The notes: generated from the sequence alone by a model not told the origin. Counted from the first letter of the stretch, positions 8,784 through 17,386 are shown. The stretch is 64,000 nt of DNA from UBA7672 sp036733305 (GCA_036733305.1 DAINAT010000004.1:1-64000); one strand, 5' to 3'. Program-made: numbers and translations.

Positions 8784-9266
8784 ATGACCATCAAGGTAGG
8801 CGACAAGCTGCCCGAGGCGACATTCAAGGTGATGAAGGACGGCAAACCTGCCGACATGACCCTGTCTGAACTGACGCAGGGCAAGAAGGTTGCGCTGTTT
8901 GCCGTGCCGGGCGCGTTCACGCCGACCTGCTCGGCCCGCCACCTGCCGGGTTATCGCGAGAAGGCGGCCGAGCTGCGCGCCAAGGGCGTGGATACGATCG
9001 CCTGCGTTTCGGTGAACGATGTGTTTGTCATGAACGCCTGGGGCAAGGACCAGCAGGTTGGTTCGGACGTTGTCATGCTGGCGGACGGCAATGCCGACTT
9101 CGCGAAGGCCGTTGGCCTTGAGATGGATGGCAAGGGCTTCGGCATGGGTCCGCGCTCGCAGCGCTATTCGCTGATCGCTGAAGATGGCGTGGTGAAGCAG
9201 TTGAACGTGGAAGCGCCGGGCAAGTTCGAAGTGAGCGGCGCCGAGTATCTGCTGGGGCAGCTCTAG
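8784..9266 (+). CDS. Peroxiredoxin, Prx5/hybrid type
   Basis: 160 residues of a thiol peroxidase that reduces H2O2 and organic hydroperoxides. The peroxidatic cysteine is in VPGAFTPTCSARHLPGY (Cys49 from the ATG), with the usual Pro and Thr two turns earlier and the downstream Arg in GPRSQRYSLI. A second cysteine in IACVSVNDVFVMNAW is the common Prx5-family position and may or may not resolve. A peroxiredoxin near thrB/rnhA is a familiar alphaproteobacterial neighbourhood, though here intervening genes separate them. I saw no OxyR site that I could support. Confidence 0.95.
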   Translation: MTIKVGDKLPEATFKVMKDGKPADMTLSELTQGKKVALFAVPGAFTPTCSARHLPGYREKAAELRAKGVDTIACVSVNDVFVMNAWGKDQQVGSDVVMLADGNADFAKAVGLEMDGKGFGMGPRSQRYSLIAEDGVVKQLNVEAPGKFEVSGAEYLLGQL

Positions 9267-9278
9267 GTCGTTCCCGGC

Positions 9279-9758
9279 CTATTGCGGTCGGGGAGCTGCG
9301 GCGCGCGTCGAGTGGAAGAAGCGGATGCGCCAGTGTTGGCCATCATGCTTGAGCGTTGCGGACTCCAGCCAGGACAGATCAGTTTTAACACCGGCTCGGG
9401 TCGCTGAGCCGGTGTTTACGTATGTGACCAGCGCCGTGTCACACGCGACTTCGACTTTTGGGTCGTTGACGTTCCACGCGAAGACGACGCCCTCAGCGTG
9501 GCGCTGCTTGATAAGGATAGCCAGCGCGTCACCATCGAAGCGTTCGCCTGCATCGTAAGAGAAGAAGTCCGGCGTGGTGACGGCCCGGAACGCGGCGAGG
9601 TCATCGATCATGAGGGCGGCATACATGTCGCGCATCGCCTGTGCGGCATCCGTTATGGCTTGAGCGGGTGCGGGGCAGGATCGGGGCGGCAATTCTGGCG
9701 CAGCGTGTGTGCATGCCGAGATTGCGAGCGCCGAGAGAGCAATCAGTGTAAGCCGCAT
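9279..9758 (-). CDS. Putative lipoprotein, SnoaL/NTF2-like (DUF4440-type) fold
   Basis: 159 residues with a lipoprotein leader (MRLTLIALSALAISACTHA; Cys16). The remainder looks like a small cone-shaped NTF2-like domain: a helix with MRDMYAALMIDDLAAFRAV, then TPDFFSYDAGERFDG, strands around VVFAWNVNDPKVEV and a final HWRIRFFHSTR. Such domains bind small ligands or act as accessory subunits; no catalytic residues can be assigned. It is convergent with the peroxiredoxin gene (12 bp gap). The codons for YVNTGSATRAGVKT contain a perfect 11-bp inverted repeat (9387-9416). Confidence 0.75.
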   Translation of the reverse strand: MRLTLIALSALAISACTHAAPELPPRSCPAPAQAITDAAQAMRDMYAALMIDDLAAFRAVTTPDFFSYDAGERFDGDALAILIKQRHAEGVVFAWNVNDPKVEVACDTALVTYVNTGSATRAGVKTDLSWLESATLKHDGQHWRIRFFHSTRAAAPRPQ

Positions 9759-9901
9759 CGTGTGTTTTTCCCAACCTGATCCGTCTGTTGTGTGCCGGAT
9801 TGGGAGTTGCGTCCACGTCGCTCGAGGCTTGTGAGTAATGCCTTGACCCCCATATCAGTGCGTGACAAGGTTCCTTGTCACGATTGTGGAGGAGGTTGGG
9901 C

Positions 9902-10891
9902 ATGGATTTCGATCTTGCGAATAATGCGGGCCTGATGATCCCGTTGTTGCTGGTGGTTGCCGGCGTCGTGCTGATTTTCAGCGCGGTGAAGGTTGTGCCG
10001 CAGGGCTACATGTACACGGTCGAGCAGTTCGGACGTTTCACGCGCGTGCTGTCTCCCGGCCTTGCCTTCATCATGCCGTTCGTGGACCGCATCGGTCACA
10101 AGCTGAACATGATGGAGAACGTGCTCGATATTCCGACGCAGGAAGTGATCACGAAGGACAACGCGCAGGTCTCGTGCGATGCGGTTGTGTTCACGCAGAT
10201 CGTTGATCCGGTTCCGGCCGCCTATGAGGTGAACGATCTCGTGCGCGCGATCAGCAACCTGTCGATGACGAACATTCGTACGGTCGTTGGCTCGATGGAC
10301 CTCGACCAGGTGTTGTCGAACCGTGACGACATCAACGCGCGCCTGCTGAAGGTGATCGATGCGGCGACGCATCCGTGGGGTGTCAAGGTCACGCGTATCG
10401 AGATCAAGGATCTGACGCCGCCGGGCGATATCACTGAAGCGATGGCACGGCAGATGAAGGCGGAACGCCTGAAGCGGGCGCAGATTCTTGAAGCAGAGGG
10501 TGATCGCGCCTCGGCCATTCTGAAGGCTGAAGGCCTGAAGCAGTCGCAGATTCTGGAAGCCGAAGGCCGCCGCGAAGCAGCGTTCCGTGATGCCGAAGCG
10601 CGCGAGCGGGCGGCGGAAGCTGAAGCGAAGGCGACCGAGGTTGTGTCGCAAGCCATCGCTGCGGGCGACGTGAATGCGATCAACTACTTCCTCGGCCTGA
10701 AATATGTCGAGGCATTTGCGAAGCTGGCGTCGTCGCCGCAACAGCGCACGGTCATTGTACCTGCGGACTTTGCCGGACTTGTCGGCGCGATCGAGGGCGT
10801 GAAGGCTCTGACGGACAATGTGAAGCGTCCGCCTGATGCGCCTCGCCCGTCGGGCGGCGCGGCCCCCAGCCCGTTTACGACGCGAGGCTAG
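9902..10891 (+). CDS. SPFH/band 7 membrane protein (QmcA/stomatin-like)
   Basis: 329 residues with one N-terminal TM helix (NAGLMIPLLLVVAGVVLIFS), then the SPFH domain (KVVPQGYMYTVEQFGRFTRV, FIMPFVDRIGHKLNMMENVL, VIDAATHPWGVKVTRIEIKD). A long Ala/Glu/Arg coiled coil from about residue 180 to 260 would drive oligomerisation. Family members form large rings in membrane microdomains and modulate proteases or membrane fluidity. The start at 9902 has a strong GGAGG 7-12 nt upstream. The NfeD gene follows 3 bp after the stop, the classic SPFH-NfeD operon pair. Confidence 0.95.
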   Translation: MDFDLANNAGLMIPLLLVVAGVVLIFSAVKVVPQGYMYTVEQFGRFTRVLSPGLAFIMPFVDRIGHKLNMMENVLDIPTQEVITKDNAQVSCDAVVFTQIVDPVPAAYEVNDLVRAISNLSMTNIRTVVGSMDLDQVLSNRDDINARLLKVIDAATHPWGVKVTRIEIKDLTPPGDITEAMARQMKAERLKRAQILEAEGDRASAILKAEGLKQSQILEAEGRREAAFRDAEARERAAEAEAKATEVVSQAIAAGDVNAINYFLGLKYVEAFAKLASSPQQRTVIVPADFAGLVGAIEGVKALTDNVKRPPDAPRPSGGAAPSPFTTRG

Positions 10892-10894
10892 GTC

Positions 10895-11368
10895 ATGGAC
10901 GCGATTGTCGGTTTTCTTGATGGGCTGACGGTCTGGCACTGGGTCGGGCTCGGCATCGTGCTGATGACGATCGAGGTGGCCGTTGGCACGTTTGATCTGT
11001 TGTGGGTGTCGGTCGGGGCGTTCCTGACGGCGCTGTTCGCCCTGATCGTGCCTCTGCCGGCGGGCGGGTGGCAGGGGCAGATGGTGTTCTTCGGCATTGT
11101 GGCGCTGGCGTTCGTGATTTCGGGGCGCACGCTGTTCAAGGGGCTGCGCACGCGGACGACCACGCACCCGCATCTCAACGATCGTCTGGCGAGCATGGTG
11201 GGTCAGCGCGGCGAAGCAGCGACAAACTTCGACCAGAGCCAGGGCAAGGTGAGGGTCGGCGACACGGTGTGGCTGGCCGAGCAGTCTGACACGACGACGA
11301 TCGTCGAAGGCGATCAGATCGTGATTACCGGCGCGGAGGCTGGCTTGCTGAAGGTGCGTCTGGCTTAG
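10895..11368 (+). CDS. NfeD family membrane protein
   Basis: 157 residues: about three TM segments in the first 75 (VWHWVGLGIVLMTIEVAVG; WVSVGAFLTALFALIVPL; MVFFGIVALAFVISGRTLF) followed by a soluble OB-fold (LASMVGQRGEAATNFDQSQG to the C-terminus) typical of short NfeD proteins. NfeD works with the adjacent SPFH protein in membrane organisation. Its coding start is 3 bp after the SPFH stop, so it is almost certainly cotranscribed. Confidence 0.93.
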   Translation: MDAIVGFLDGLTVWHWVGLGIVLMTIEVAVGTFDLLWVSVGAFLTALFALIVPLPAGGWQGQMVFFGIVALAFVISGRTLFKGLRTRTTTHPHLNDRLASMVGQRGEAATNFDQSQGKVRVGDTVWLAEQSDTTTIVEGDQIVITGAEAGLLKVRLA

Positions 11369-11378
11369 CCTGAGAGGC

Positions 11379-12221
11379 TTAGGCTTTCGCGCCCATCTTC
11401 AGGCCCTTCACGACGATGATCTTCGCGAGGTTCACGCCCGGGATGAAGGTGTTGAGCGCTTCGGCGCCAGCATCGAGCAGGAATTCGCGGTCGACGAACT
11501 TGCCCATGTAGGCTTCGAAAGTGGCGCCGCCGGTTTTGGTTTCGCCGGTGACGGCGTCGACTTCGACGACGGCTTCCTTGCCCTGCCATTTGTAGCGAAC
11601 TGCATAGACGGGGCGGTAGTAGAGATCGATTGCGTCGATCTGCATCTTTTCTTCGATAATGCGATCGGCTTCGATCTTGCGGATCGCTTGGGAGATCACG
11701 TCGCGGGTGAGCATCGAGGCCTTGGCTTGAGGCGGCACGATGATGGCGCCGGCCTTGGCTTTCTCGTTCAGCTCATCGGTGGTGGTGATCACGGCATCCG
11801 GGCCGACATAGGATTTGAGACTGGCTTCGGCTTTCTTGGTGATGCCGTCGAACAGCCAGTCCCGCTGCGTGGACTCGTTGCAGCATTCGGTGGCGGTGAT
11901 CGAGACTTCGCGGTTTGCCGCGGTGAATTTCTGGTCGCCGATGCCGAGCGCTTCGACTTCGGGGCTGACCTTCAGTTTGTGTATGCGCTGGCGCTCGTAG
12001 ATGTGCGTGGTTGCGGCGCTGATGCGCCAGAAGGGCTGCAGGCGCAGCTCGCGATAGACGACTTCGTAATCCTCGTCCTTCGGCTTGTTGAGGAAGCCGC
12101 CGAGCTTGGCGAAGGCGCCGAAGGCGTCGGTGCGCTTCGACCAGGCGCGACCTTCAGCCTGCGGAGCGCCGAGCTTGTCGGGCAGCAGGAGAATGCGTTC
12201 TTCGGCGAGTTCGACGTTCAT
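11379..12221 (-). CDS. Hypothetical cytoplasmic protein, 280 aa
   Basis: I do not recognise the family. There is no signal peptide or TM segment. The middle has a CC pair (SITATECCNEST) and a helical stretch (LTRDVISQAIRKIEADRI). A strand-rich part, DLYYRPVYAVRYKWQGKEAV followed by VEVDAVTGETKTGG, resembles the surface-processing repeats of PepSY-like domains, but I would not assign it. The C-terminus is hydrophobic (NTFIPGVNLAKIIVVKGLKM). It is convergent with NfeD (10 bp gap) and lies 90 bp downstream of rnhA on the same strand, possibly cotranscribed with it. Confidence 0.75.
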   Translation of the reverse strand: MNVELAEERILLLPDKLGAPQAEGRAWSKRTDAFGAFAKLGGFLNKPKDEDYEVVYRELRLQPFWRISAATTHIYERQRIHKLKVSPEVEALGIGDQKFTAANREVSITATECCNESTQRDWLFDGITKKAEASLKSYVGPDAVITTTDELNEKAKAGAIIVPPQAKASMLTRDVISQAIRKIEADRIIEEKMQIDAIDLYYRPVYAVRYKWQGKEAVVEVDAVTGETKTGGATFEAYMGKFVDREFLLDAGAEALNTFIPGVNLAKIIVVKGLKMGAKA

Positions 12222-12311
12222 GGCGCGCCCCGATGTCTGGCGGTGTTTTACACCAGCGCGGGGCGGTCGGCAAAAGGGAGCGTGCGGCGCGGGAGCGACG
12301 CGGGTTAATTG

Positions 12312-12758
12312 CTACCGCCGCTGGCGATTTTCGTCGCAGCCAAGGCGGGCCAGGGCGTCGGCGCGGTCGTTTTCCTTGTGGCCGGAGTGTCCTTTGACCC
12401 AACGCCAGTCGACCTTGTGGGCCGAGGCGGCGGCTTCGAGGCGCATCCAGAGGTCCTGGTTCTTGACGGGCTTCTTGTCGGCGGTTTTCCAGCCATTGCG
12501 CTTCCAGCCGATGATCCACTTGGTCAGGCCGTCCTTCACATAGGTGCTATCCGTGTGGAGGGTCAGCTTTGTGCCGGGCGCGTGGTGTTCCAGCGATGCG
12601 ATGGCGGCCATGAGTTCCATGCGGTTGTTCGTGGTGGCCGGCTCGCCGCCGTGGAGTTCGGTGTCGACGCCATTGGTGCGGATCACGGCGCCCCAGCCGC
12701 CCGGACCGGGGTTTCCCGAGCAGGCGCCGTCGGTCCAGATTTCGATGATATCGGTCAT
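12312..12758 (-). CDS. rnhA: Ribonuclease HI
   Basis: 148 residues, the size of E. coli RNase HI. It cuts RNA in RNA-DNA hybrids (primer and R-loop removal). All catalytic residues are visible: Asp10 in IWTDGACSGNPGPGG, Glu48 in NNRMELMAAI, Asp70 in TLHTDSTYV, His124 in VKGHSGH and Asp134 in NDRADALA. The basic handle region (GWKRNGWKTADKKPVKN) is present. It follows thrB on the same strand but is separated from it by two genes on the opposite strand. ispH-thrB-rnhA is a conserved alphaproteobacterial order, so those genes look like later insertions. Confidence 0.97.
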   Translation of the reverse strand: MTDIIEIWTDGACSGNPGPGGWGAVIRTNGVDTELHGGEPATTNNRMELMAAIASLEHHAPGTKLTLHTDSTYVKDGLTKWIIGWKRNGWKTADKKPVKNQDLWMRLEAAASAHKVDWRWVKGHSGHKENDRADALARLGCDENRQRR

Positions 12759-12817
12759 GGGGACGAGGTCAGGCGGTTCGCTTCCGTCGTCAAGACTTGC
12801 CGGATAGGATGATGGGG

Positions 12818-13387
12818 ATGGGGCACAGTGTTCAGCTGATAATCGGTAAGGGGTCTGGCGTGGAGATGCTCCTGCGGACCTGGCCGATGGCGCGCGCTGT
12901 GGAGTTGCGCGGCAGGTGGCTGGCGATCCCTCTCGCGGATGATCTGCTCGGCGAGATGGAGGGACGTGCGGTCGGCAAGGAGGTCGGCGGATTGGAGCGG
13001 GCGCTTGCGGATGCGACGGCGTCGGGTGGAGATCTGGCCTATATCGAGACGGAGTATTTCGGCGGGACGGGCGGACAATCTGCGATGGCGTTTGCCAACG
13101 GGCGACAAGTGATGCCGCTTGAGCGGTCGCGCGGCGCCGGAGCGATCAACGCGGCGCTGCGCCGGATCGGCGTGTTGCGCGAGGCGGGCAAGGACGAATT
13201 CGACACGATCGGGCTTGGCGAGCGGCGGTCGATTGAGGATTACGGGCCGGATGGTCCGCGGCGGTTGGAGGTTCGGCGCGAGGACGTGGCGAACACCGGG
13301 CCGAAAAGCGAGCTGCCGATGTGGGTTGTTTCGGTGATCGTGGTGCTGGCGATTTGCGTCGGCGTGTTTGTGGCGATGGCGTGGTAG
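12818..13387 (+). CDS. Hypothetical tail-anchored protein
   Basis: 189 residues of unknown family. The body is soluble: AIPLADDLLGEMEGRAVG, then YIETEYFGGTGGQSAMAFAN, then GAGAINAALRRIGVLRE. The GGTGGQSA stretch and the small-protein layout recall immunity or DUF-type proteins, but no assignment is safe. The last 25 residues form one TM helix (MWVVSVIVVLAICVGVFVA) ending at the stop, so the protein is probably tail-anchored. Several in-frame starts are packed together (TTG 12797, ATG 12809, 12812, 12818). I chose 12818 because an AGGA lies about 9 nt upstream. The next gene starts 2 bp after the stop. Confidence 0.65.
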   Translation: MGHSVQLIIGKGSGVEMLLRTWPMARAVELRGRWLAIPLADDLLGEMEGRAVGKEVGGLERALADATASGGDLAYIETEYFGGTGGQSAMAFANGRQVMPLERSRGAGAINAALRRIGVLREAGKDEFDTIGLGERRSIEDYGPDGPRRLEVRREDVANTGPKSELPMWVVSVIVVLAICVGVFVAMAW

Positions 13388-13388
13388 C

Positions 13389-13907
13389 ATGACGATCCAG
13401 ATCGAAGCTGTGCCATTGCCGGATAACGCCTTGCTGGCGCGGTATCGCGATATGCCGGGTGGGCGCTGGGATTGCTATGCGGCGGTGGTTGCAGGGCAGG
13501 TCAGCGCTGAGGCTTACATCGCCGCGTTTTACACGACCGGGTTGTTCAAGTGCGAGCGGTTCGTGCTGTTCCTCATCGGGCGCGGCTGTACCGATGCGGA
13601 TGCGCGTGCTCTGGCGGCGGGGAAGGCCGACAAATTTGCGGCGTGGACGGTTGAGGCGCGCGGGGAGAACCAGTTGCTGGTTTGCGATTTTCTCGGATCA
13701 ACGCGCAGCTGGTTGATGACGGCGCCGGCCGAGGGATCAGCGGGGACGCGCCTGTATTTTGGGTCCGCTGTCGTGCCGCGTGCGAAGGACAGGGCGGGCA
13801 ATCCCCGTACGAGCGCGGTTTTCGCGCTGTTGCAGCCGGTGCATGCGTTTTATGCGCGAGCGCTGTTGCGCGCAGCGGCGCGGAAGCTGTCGCGTCAGGC
13901 GCCGTAG
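13389..13907 (+). CDS. Hypothetical protein, 172 aa
   Basis: I do not recognise the family. No leader or TM. The N-terminal half includes RYRDMPGGRWDCYAAVVAGQ and AFYTTGLFKCERFVLFLIG. The second half (LVCDFLGSTRSWLMTAPAEG, TRLYFGSAVVPR, ALLQPVHAFYARALLRAAAR) reads like the closing strands and long C-terminal helix of a START/Bet-v1-like ligand-binding fold, which is inference only. The gene begins 2 bp after the tail-anchored protein gene, so the two form an operon. Its 3' end overlaps that of thrB by 13 bp in convergent orientation. Confidence 0.7.
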   Translation: MTIQIEAVPLPDNALLARYRDMPGGRWDCYAAVVAGQVSAEAYIAAFYTTGLFKCERFVLFLIGRGCTDADARALAAGKADKFAAWTVEARGENQLLVCDFLGSTRSWLMTAPAEGSAGTRLYFGSAVVPRAKDRAGNPRTSAVFALLQPVHAFYARALLRAAARKLSRQAP

Positions 13908-14854
13908 TCTTCCGGTGACTTGGCCTGGCGGTGGAAGCCGAGGCGTTCGGCGTAGTCGAGGGGATTGTGCGGTTTCACCAGCGCGTCTTTCGGTGTGCCG
14001 GCGAGATCGACGAGGCGGGTGAGGAAGAAGCGCATGGCGGCGCCGCGAGCCAGTGTGGGGAGGGCGGCGCGTTCGCGCGGTTCGAGGCGGCGGACGGTCT
14101 CGTAGCTGGAGATCAGCGCGCGGCCCTTGGTGAGGTTGTACTCGCCGCGTCGTTCGAAGCACCAAGCGTTGAGGCAAACGGCGATGTCGTAGGCGAGGAA
14201 ATCCGAGCACGCGAAATAGAAGTCGATGACGCCGGAGAGTTTCCCGTCGAGGAAGAAGGTGTTGTCGGGGAACATGTCGGCGTGGATAGCGCCGCCGGGC
14301 AGGGTTTTCGGCCAGTTGGCTTTCAGGAAATCGAGATCGCCTTCGATCTGGCCGGAGAGGCCGGGGGCAAGGGCGTCGGCTTCTGCGCCGCGGCCTTCCC
14401 AGAGCTTCGGCCAGGCGTGGAGAGAGAGATCGTTCACGCGGCGCATGCGGAAATCGGCAAGCGCGACGTGGAAGCGAGCGAGCGCTTCACCAAGCGCACG
14501 GCATTGTCCGATGTCGGGACGACGAGGGCTCATGCCCTGCAGGAACGTACAGATGACGACGGGCTTGCCCTGCAAGATGCGGAGCGGATTTCCGTCCTTC
14601 GCGGGAACGGGAAGGGGCGCGGGAAAGCCTTTTGAGGCAAGGTGTCCCATCATGCCCATGAAGAAGGGAAGATGTTCCTTCTGCGTGCGCTCCTCGAACA
14701 CGGTGAGGATGAAGCGGCCTTTCGGCGTTTCGAGCAGGAAGTTGGAGTTCTGGACGCCTTCCGCAATCCCTTTGAACGCCAGCGCTGGGCCGAGATCATA
14801 CTCGTCCAGCAGGGTCGCAAGGGTTGTGTCGTCGATGTCGGTGTAGACGGCCAT
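13895..14854 (-). CDS. thrB: Homoserine kinase (ThrB2, APH-fold type)
   Basis: 319 residues. It phosphorylates homoserine at the branch to threonine. This is the phosphotransferase-fold enzyme of alphaproteobacteria and pseudomonads, not the GHMP-type ThrB of enterics. Visible family features are FKGIAEGVQNSNFLLETPKG, FILTVFEERTQKEHLPFFM, the catalytic loop GGAIHADMFPDNTFF, and the metal site LSGVIDFYFACSDFLAYDIA. Downstream on the strand is rnhA, upstream are the sulfatase/SMP-30 genes and then ispH. Confidence 0.95.
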   Translation of the reverse strand: MAVYTDIDDTTLATLLDEYDLGPALAFKGIAEGVQNSNFLLETPKGRFILTVFEERTQKEHLPFFMGMMGHLASKGFPAPLPVPAKDGNPLRILQGKPVVICTFLQGMSPRRPDIGQCRALGEALARFHVALADFRMRRVNDLSLHAWPKLWEGRGAEADALAPGLSGQIEGDLDFLKANWPKTLPGGAIHADMFPDNTFFLDGKLSGVIDFYFACSDFLAYDIAVCLNAWCFERRGEYNLTKGRALISSYETVRRLEPRERAALPTLARGAAMRFFLTRLVDLAGTPKDALVKPHNPLDYAERLGFHRQAKSPEDYGA

Positions 14855-14920
14855 GACGCGTGGTTAGGGGGAGAGTTGGGCCGGCGCAAGCGGGCGCCGC
14901 CATTGGCGGGAATGTAAGCA

Positions 14921-15037
14921 CGCCCTCGTCCTTCGAGACGCCTGCTTTGCAGGCTCCTCAGGATGAGTGCTGAGCTTCCGGCAGTTGGTTGCTCTCTCCT
15001 CGGAGGGGGTCGAGGGGCGTCTCGAAGGATGGGGGCG
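14921..15037. repeat. Intergenic palindrome, family A, full element
   Basis: The left half is CGCCCTCGTCCTTCGAGACG plus an inner hairpin ending CTCAGGATGAG; an inverted partner at 15017-15037 reads GCGTCTCGAAGGAT. It ends at the base before the stop codon of the sulfatase gene and fills the gap to thrB. Confidence 0.85.
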
Positions 15038-16375
15038 TCAGCCGGCGGGCTTGGGCGCCGGGGTCTTGAGCGGGTCGAATGTCGCGCGGGCGCGGGTGAG
15101 GCGGGCGGTGAGGTCAGCCAGGACGTCCGGGTGGCGACTGGAGACGTCGTAGGATTCTTCTGGATCGTTCTGGAGATCGACCAGCACCTGCCAGTCGTCG
15201 CGCGTGTCGAGCGGAGCAAGAATGCTGCGGTAGAACGAGCGGACGATGAGTTTGTAACGCTGCGTACGGATGGCGGCGACGTCTTCGTTGATGAAGAAGA
15301 CGAGTTCGTCATGTGGCGATGGCGCTTCGCGGATGGTGAGCAGGCTTGAAATGTCTGCGCCATCGAGTTGCGAGGCTGGCATGGGCGCGCCGGTCCATTT
15401 GGCAATCGTGGGGAGCAGGTCGATATTCATCGCCATGGCGTCGCTGACGATGCCGGCGGGGATGCGGCCGGGTTGGCGTGCGAGGAAGGGAACGCGATAG
15501 CCGCCTTCCCATCCCGCACCGCCCTTGCGGTCGCGCAGGCCAGCGGTGGAGCCTTCCCACCACGGGCCGTTGTCCGATGTGATGATGACAAGCGTGTCGT
15601 TGTCGAGGCCCAGTTGCTTCAGCTTGGCGAAGAGGCGGCCCATGTTGGCGTCGATCTCTTCGACGACATCGCCGTATTCGGCGGCGTTCGAGTGGCCAGC
15701 GTGATCAGGGTGCGGATCGAGCGGCACGTGAGGCGCGGTGAGCGTCAGCATGAGCAAGAACGGACGATCCTTGTTTTCCTCGATGAAGCGGAAGCCCCTC
15801 TGGAAGAAGCGATCAGTGAGTTTGTCCATAGCCGGGTCTTCGCTCGTCAGCTCAACGCCGGGCTCTTTTGTGTAGAGGCTGAGCGGCTGCATGTCGTGGC
15901 TGTAGGGCAGGCCGAAGAAGACATCGAAGCCTTGTTGTGTCGGCGGCCAGAAGGGCGCGACGTGACCGAGGTGCCATTTGCCAACGAGAGCGGTGGCGTA
16001 GTCGGGCTTCAGGGCTTCGGCGATGGTGATTTCGGACAGTGGAAGTCCGTGTTTATCGGTCTGGCGGATGACGTCTTTTGCGAGGCCCGTGCGGATTGGG
16101 TAGCGGCCTGTGAACAGGCCGGCGCGGGAGGGGGTGCAGACGCTGGCGGACGCGTAGAATTGTGTGAACTTCGCGCCTTCCGCCGCCATGCGATCGAGGT
16201 TCGGCGTGCGGATGGCGCGTGCGCCATAGATGCCGAGGTCGCCATAGCCAAGATCATCGGCGAGGACGACGACGATGTTGGGCTTGCGCGCGGAGACGCT
16301 GCCGAGCTGCGGCGTGGCGCAGGCGGCGAGCGCAGAGAGAGCGACGGAGCCGAGGAGGAAGTGGCGGCGGTTCAT
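15038..16375 (-). CDS. Sulfatase (arylsulfatase A-like), lipoprotein leader
   Basis: 445 residues with an RR-plus-lipobox leader (MNRRHFLLGSVALSALAACA; Cys19), so likely lipidated and exported. The N-terminal metal site is NIVVVLADDLGYGDLGIYG. The formylglycine motif is SVCTPSRAGLFTGRY, with Cys80 of CTPSR being the residue oxidised to formylglycine. Further sites are VGKWHLGH and VIITSDNGPWWEG. The enzyme hydrolyses sulfate esters, but the substrate cannot be inferred. It needs a formylglycine-generating enzyme, not present in this window. It lies 9 bp downstream of the SMP-30 gene, indicating a two-gene operon. Confidence 0.93.
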   Translation of the reverse strand: MNRRHFLLGSVALSALAACATPQLGSVSARKPNIVVVLADDLGYGDLGIYGARAIRTPNLDRMAAEGAKFTQFYASASVCTPSRAGLFTGRYPIRTGLAKDVIRQTDKHGLPLSEITIAEALKPDYATALVGKWHLGHVAPFWPPTQQGFDVFFGLPYSHDMQPLSLYTKEPGVELTSEDPAMDKLTDRFFQRGFRFIEENKDRPFLLMLTLTAPHVPLDPHPDHAGHSNAAEYGDVVEEIDANMGRLFAKLKQLGLDNDTLVIITSDNGPWWEGSTAGLRDRKGGAGWEGGYRVPFLARQPGRIPAGIVSDAMAMNIDLLPTIAKWTGAPMPASQLDGADISSLLTIREAPSPHDELVFFINEDVAAIRTQRYKLIVRSFYRSILAPLDTRDDWQVLVDLQNDPEESYDVSSRHPDVLADLTARLTRARATFDPLKTPAPKPAG

Positions 16376-16384
16376 GCGAAAGCT

Positions 16385-17296
16385 CTACGCGTTGAAATTC
16401 AGTTTCAGGCCGGGGCGGGGCCAGCGGCATTTGTAGAGTTTGCCGGTGCCTGAGGCGGCGACCCACGCATCGCGCATGTCGGCGCCGCCGAAGACGATGT
16501 TGGTGCAGAGGAGGTCGGGGAAGGGGAAGTGTTCGGTCGTACCGTCGGGATCGAAGGCGGTGACGCCGCCATTGATGATGGTTGCAACGCAGACCTTGCC
16601 GCCAGCTTCGACGGCGAGACTGTCCAGGAGCTGGTAGCCGGGCAGGTTGCAGACGACACGGCCGGGCGCGAAGGGCGGCGGGTCTGCCAGTACGCCGGGG
16701 CTGGTGACATCGAATGCCCAGAGGCGGCCGAGCCATGTATCGGCGGCGTAGACGGTTTTCTCATCGGGTGAGAGGCCGACGCCATTGGGTGAGATGATGC
16801 CTTCCCGCAGGCGCGTGATTTTCGAGCCATCGGGTGCGGCATAGCAGAGGCCGCCATAGTTGCGGCCCAGCGGTGTGGTGGTGCCGTGCTCGGTGAACCA
16901 CATGCCGCCCTGTTTATCGAAGACGAGATCGTTGGGGCCTTCGAGGCGGCGGCCGCCAGCTTCGGTGTAGAGCGTTGTGATGGCGCCGGTCTTGAGGTCG
17001 ACGCGCTGGATCGAGCCGCCTGAGTAATCAGCGGGTGTCGGGCCGGGAATGTTGAGGCCGTTGACCTCGTGATACTGGAATGAGCCGCCATTGTTGGTGA
17101 CGTAGACTGCGCCATCCGGGCCGATGGCCGCGCCGTTGGGACCGCCGCCGAGGTCGGCAATGGTCTCTCGCTTTCCATCCGGCGTTACGCGCGTGAGGGT
17201 CTTGCCCTGGATCTCGGTGAGAATGATCGAGCCGTCCGCCATCGCGATCGGCCCTTCGGGGAATTTCAGACCTTCGCAGACGAGTTCGATATCCAT
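16385..17296 (-). CDS. SMP-30/gluconolactonase/LRE family protein
   Basis: 303 residues of six-bladed propeller sequence. Visible parts are VCEGLKFPEGPIAMADGSII (metal-binding Glu in the FPEGP motif), GGGPNGAAIGPDGAVYVTNN, RLEGPNDLVFDKQGGMWFTE (the N-D pair of the metal site) and SPNGVGLSPDEKTVYAADT. Family members hydrolyse sugar lactones or related esters. There is no leader, so it is probably cytoplasmic. GGGAG lies about 8 nt before the ATG. It is the first gene of a pair with the sulfatase, suggesting use of a sulfated carbohydrate or ester (inference). Confidence 0.9.
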   Translation of the reverse strand: MDIELVCEGLKFPEGPIAMADGSIILTEIQGKTLTRVTPDGKRETIADLGGGPNGAAIGPDGAVYVTNNGGSFQYHEVNGLNIPGPTPADYSGGSIQRVDLKTGAITTLYTEAGGRRLEGPNDLVFDKQGGMWFTEHGTTTPLGRNYGGLCYAAPDGSKITRLREGIISPNGVGLSPDEKTVYAADTWLGRLWAFDVTSPGVLADPPPFAPGRVVCNLPGYQLLDSLAVEAGGKVCVATIINGGVTAFDPDGTTEHFPFPDLLCTNIVFGGADMRDAWVAASGTGKLYKCRWPRPGLKLNFNA

Positions 17297-17386
17297 GGCG
17301 TTCTCCCATCGCTGCTTCTTGCCAGAGCGGCGTTGCGGGAAGTGTAGCGGCAGTTGCCGGTTACGCCAGTGTTGCGTGCCGGAAGA

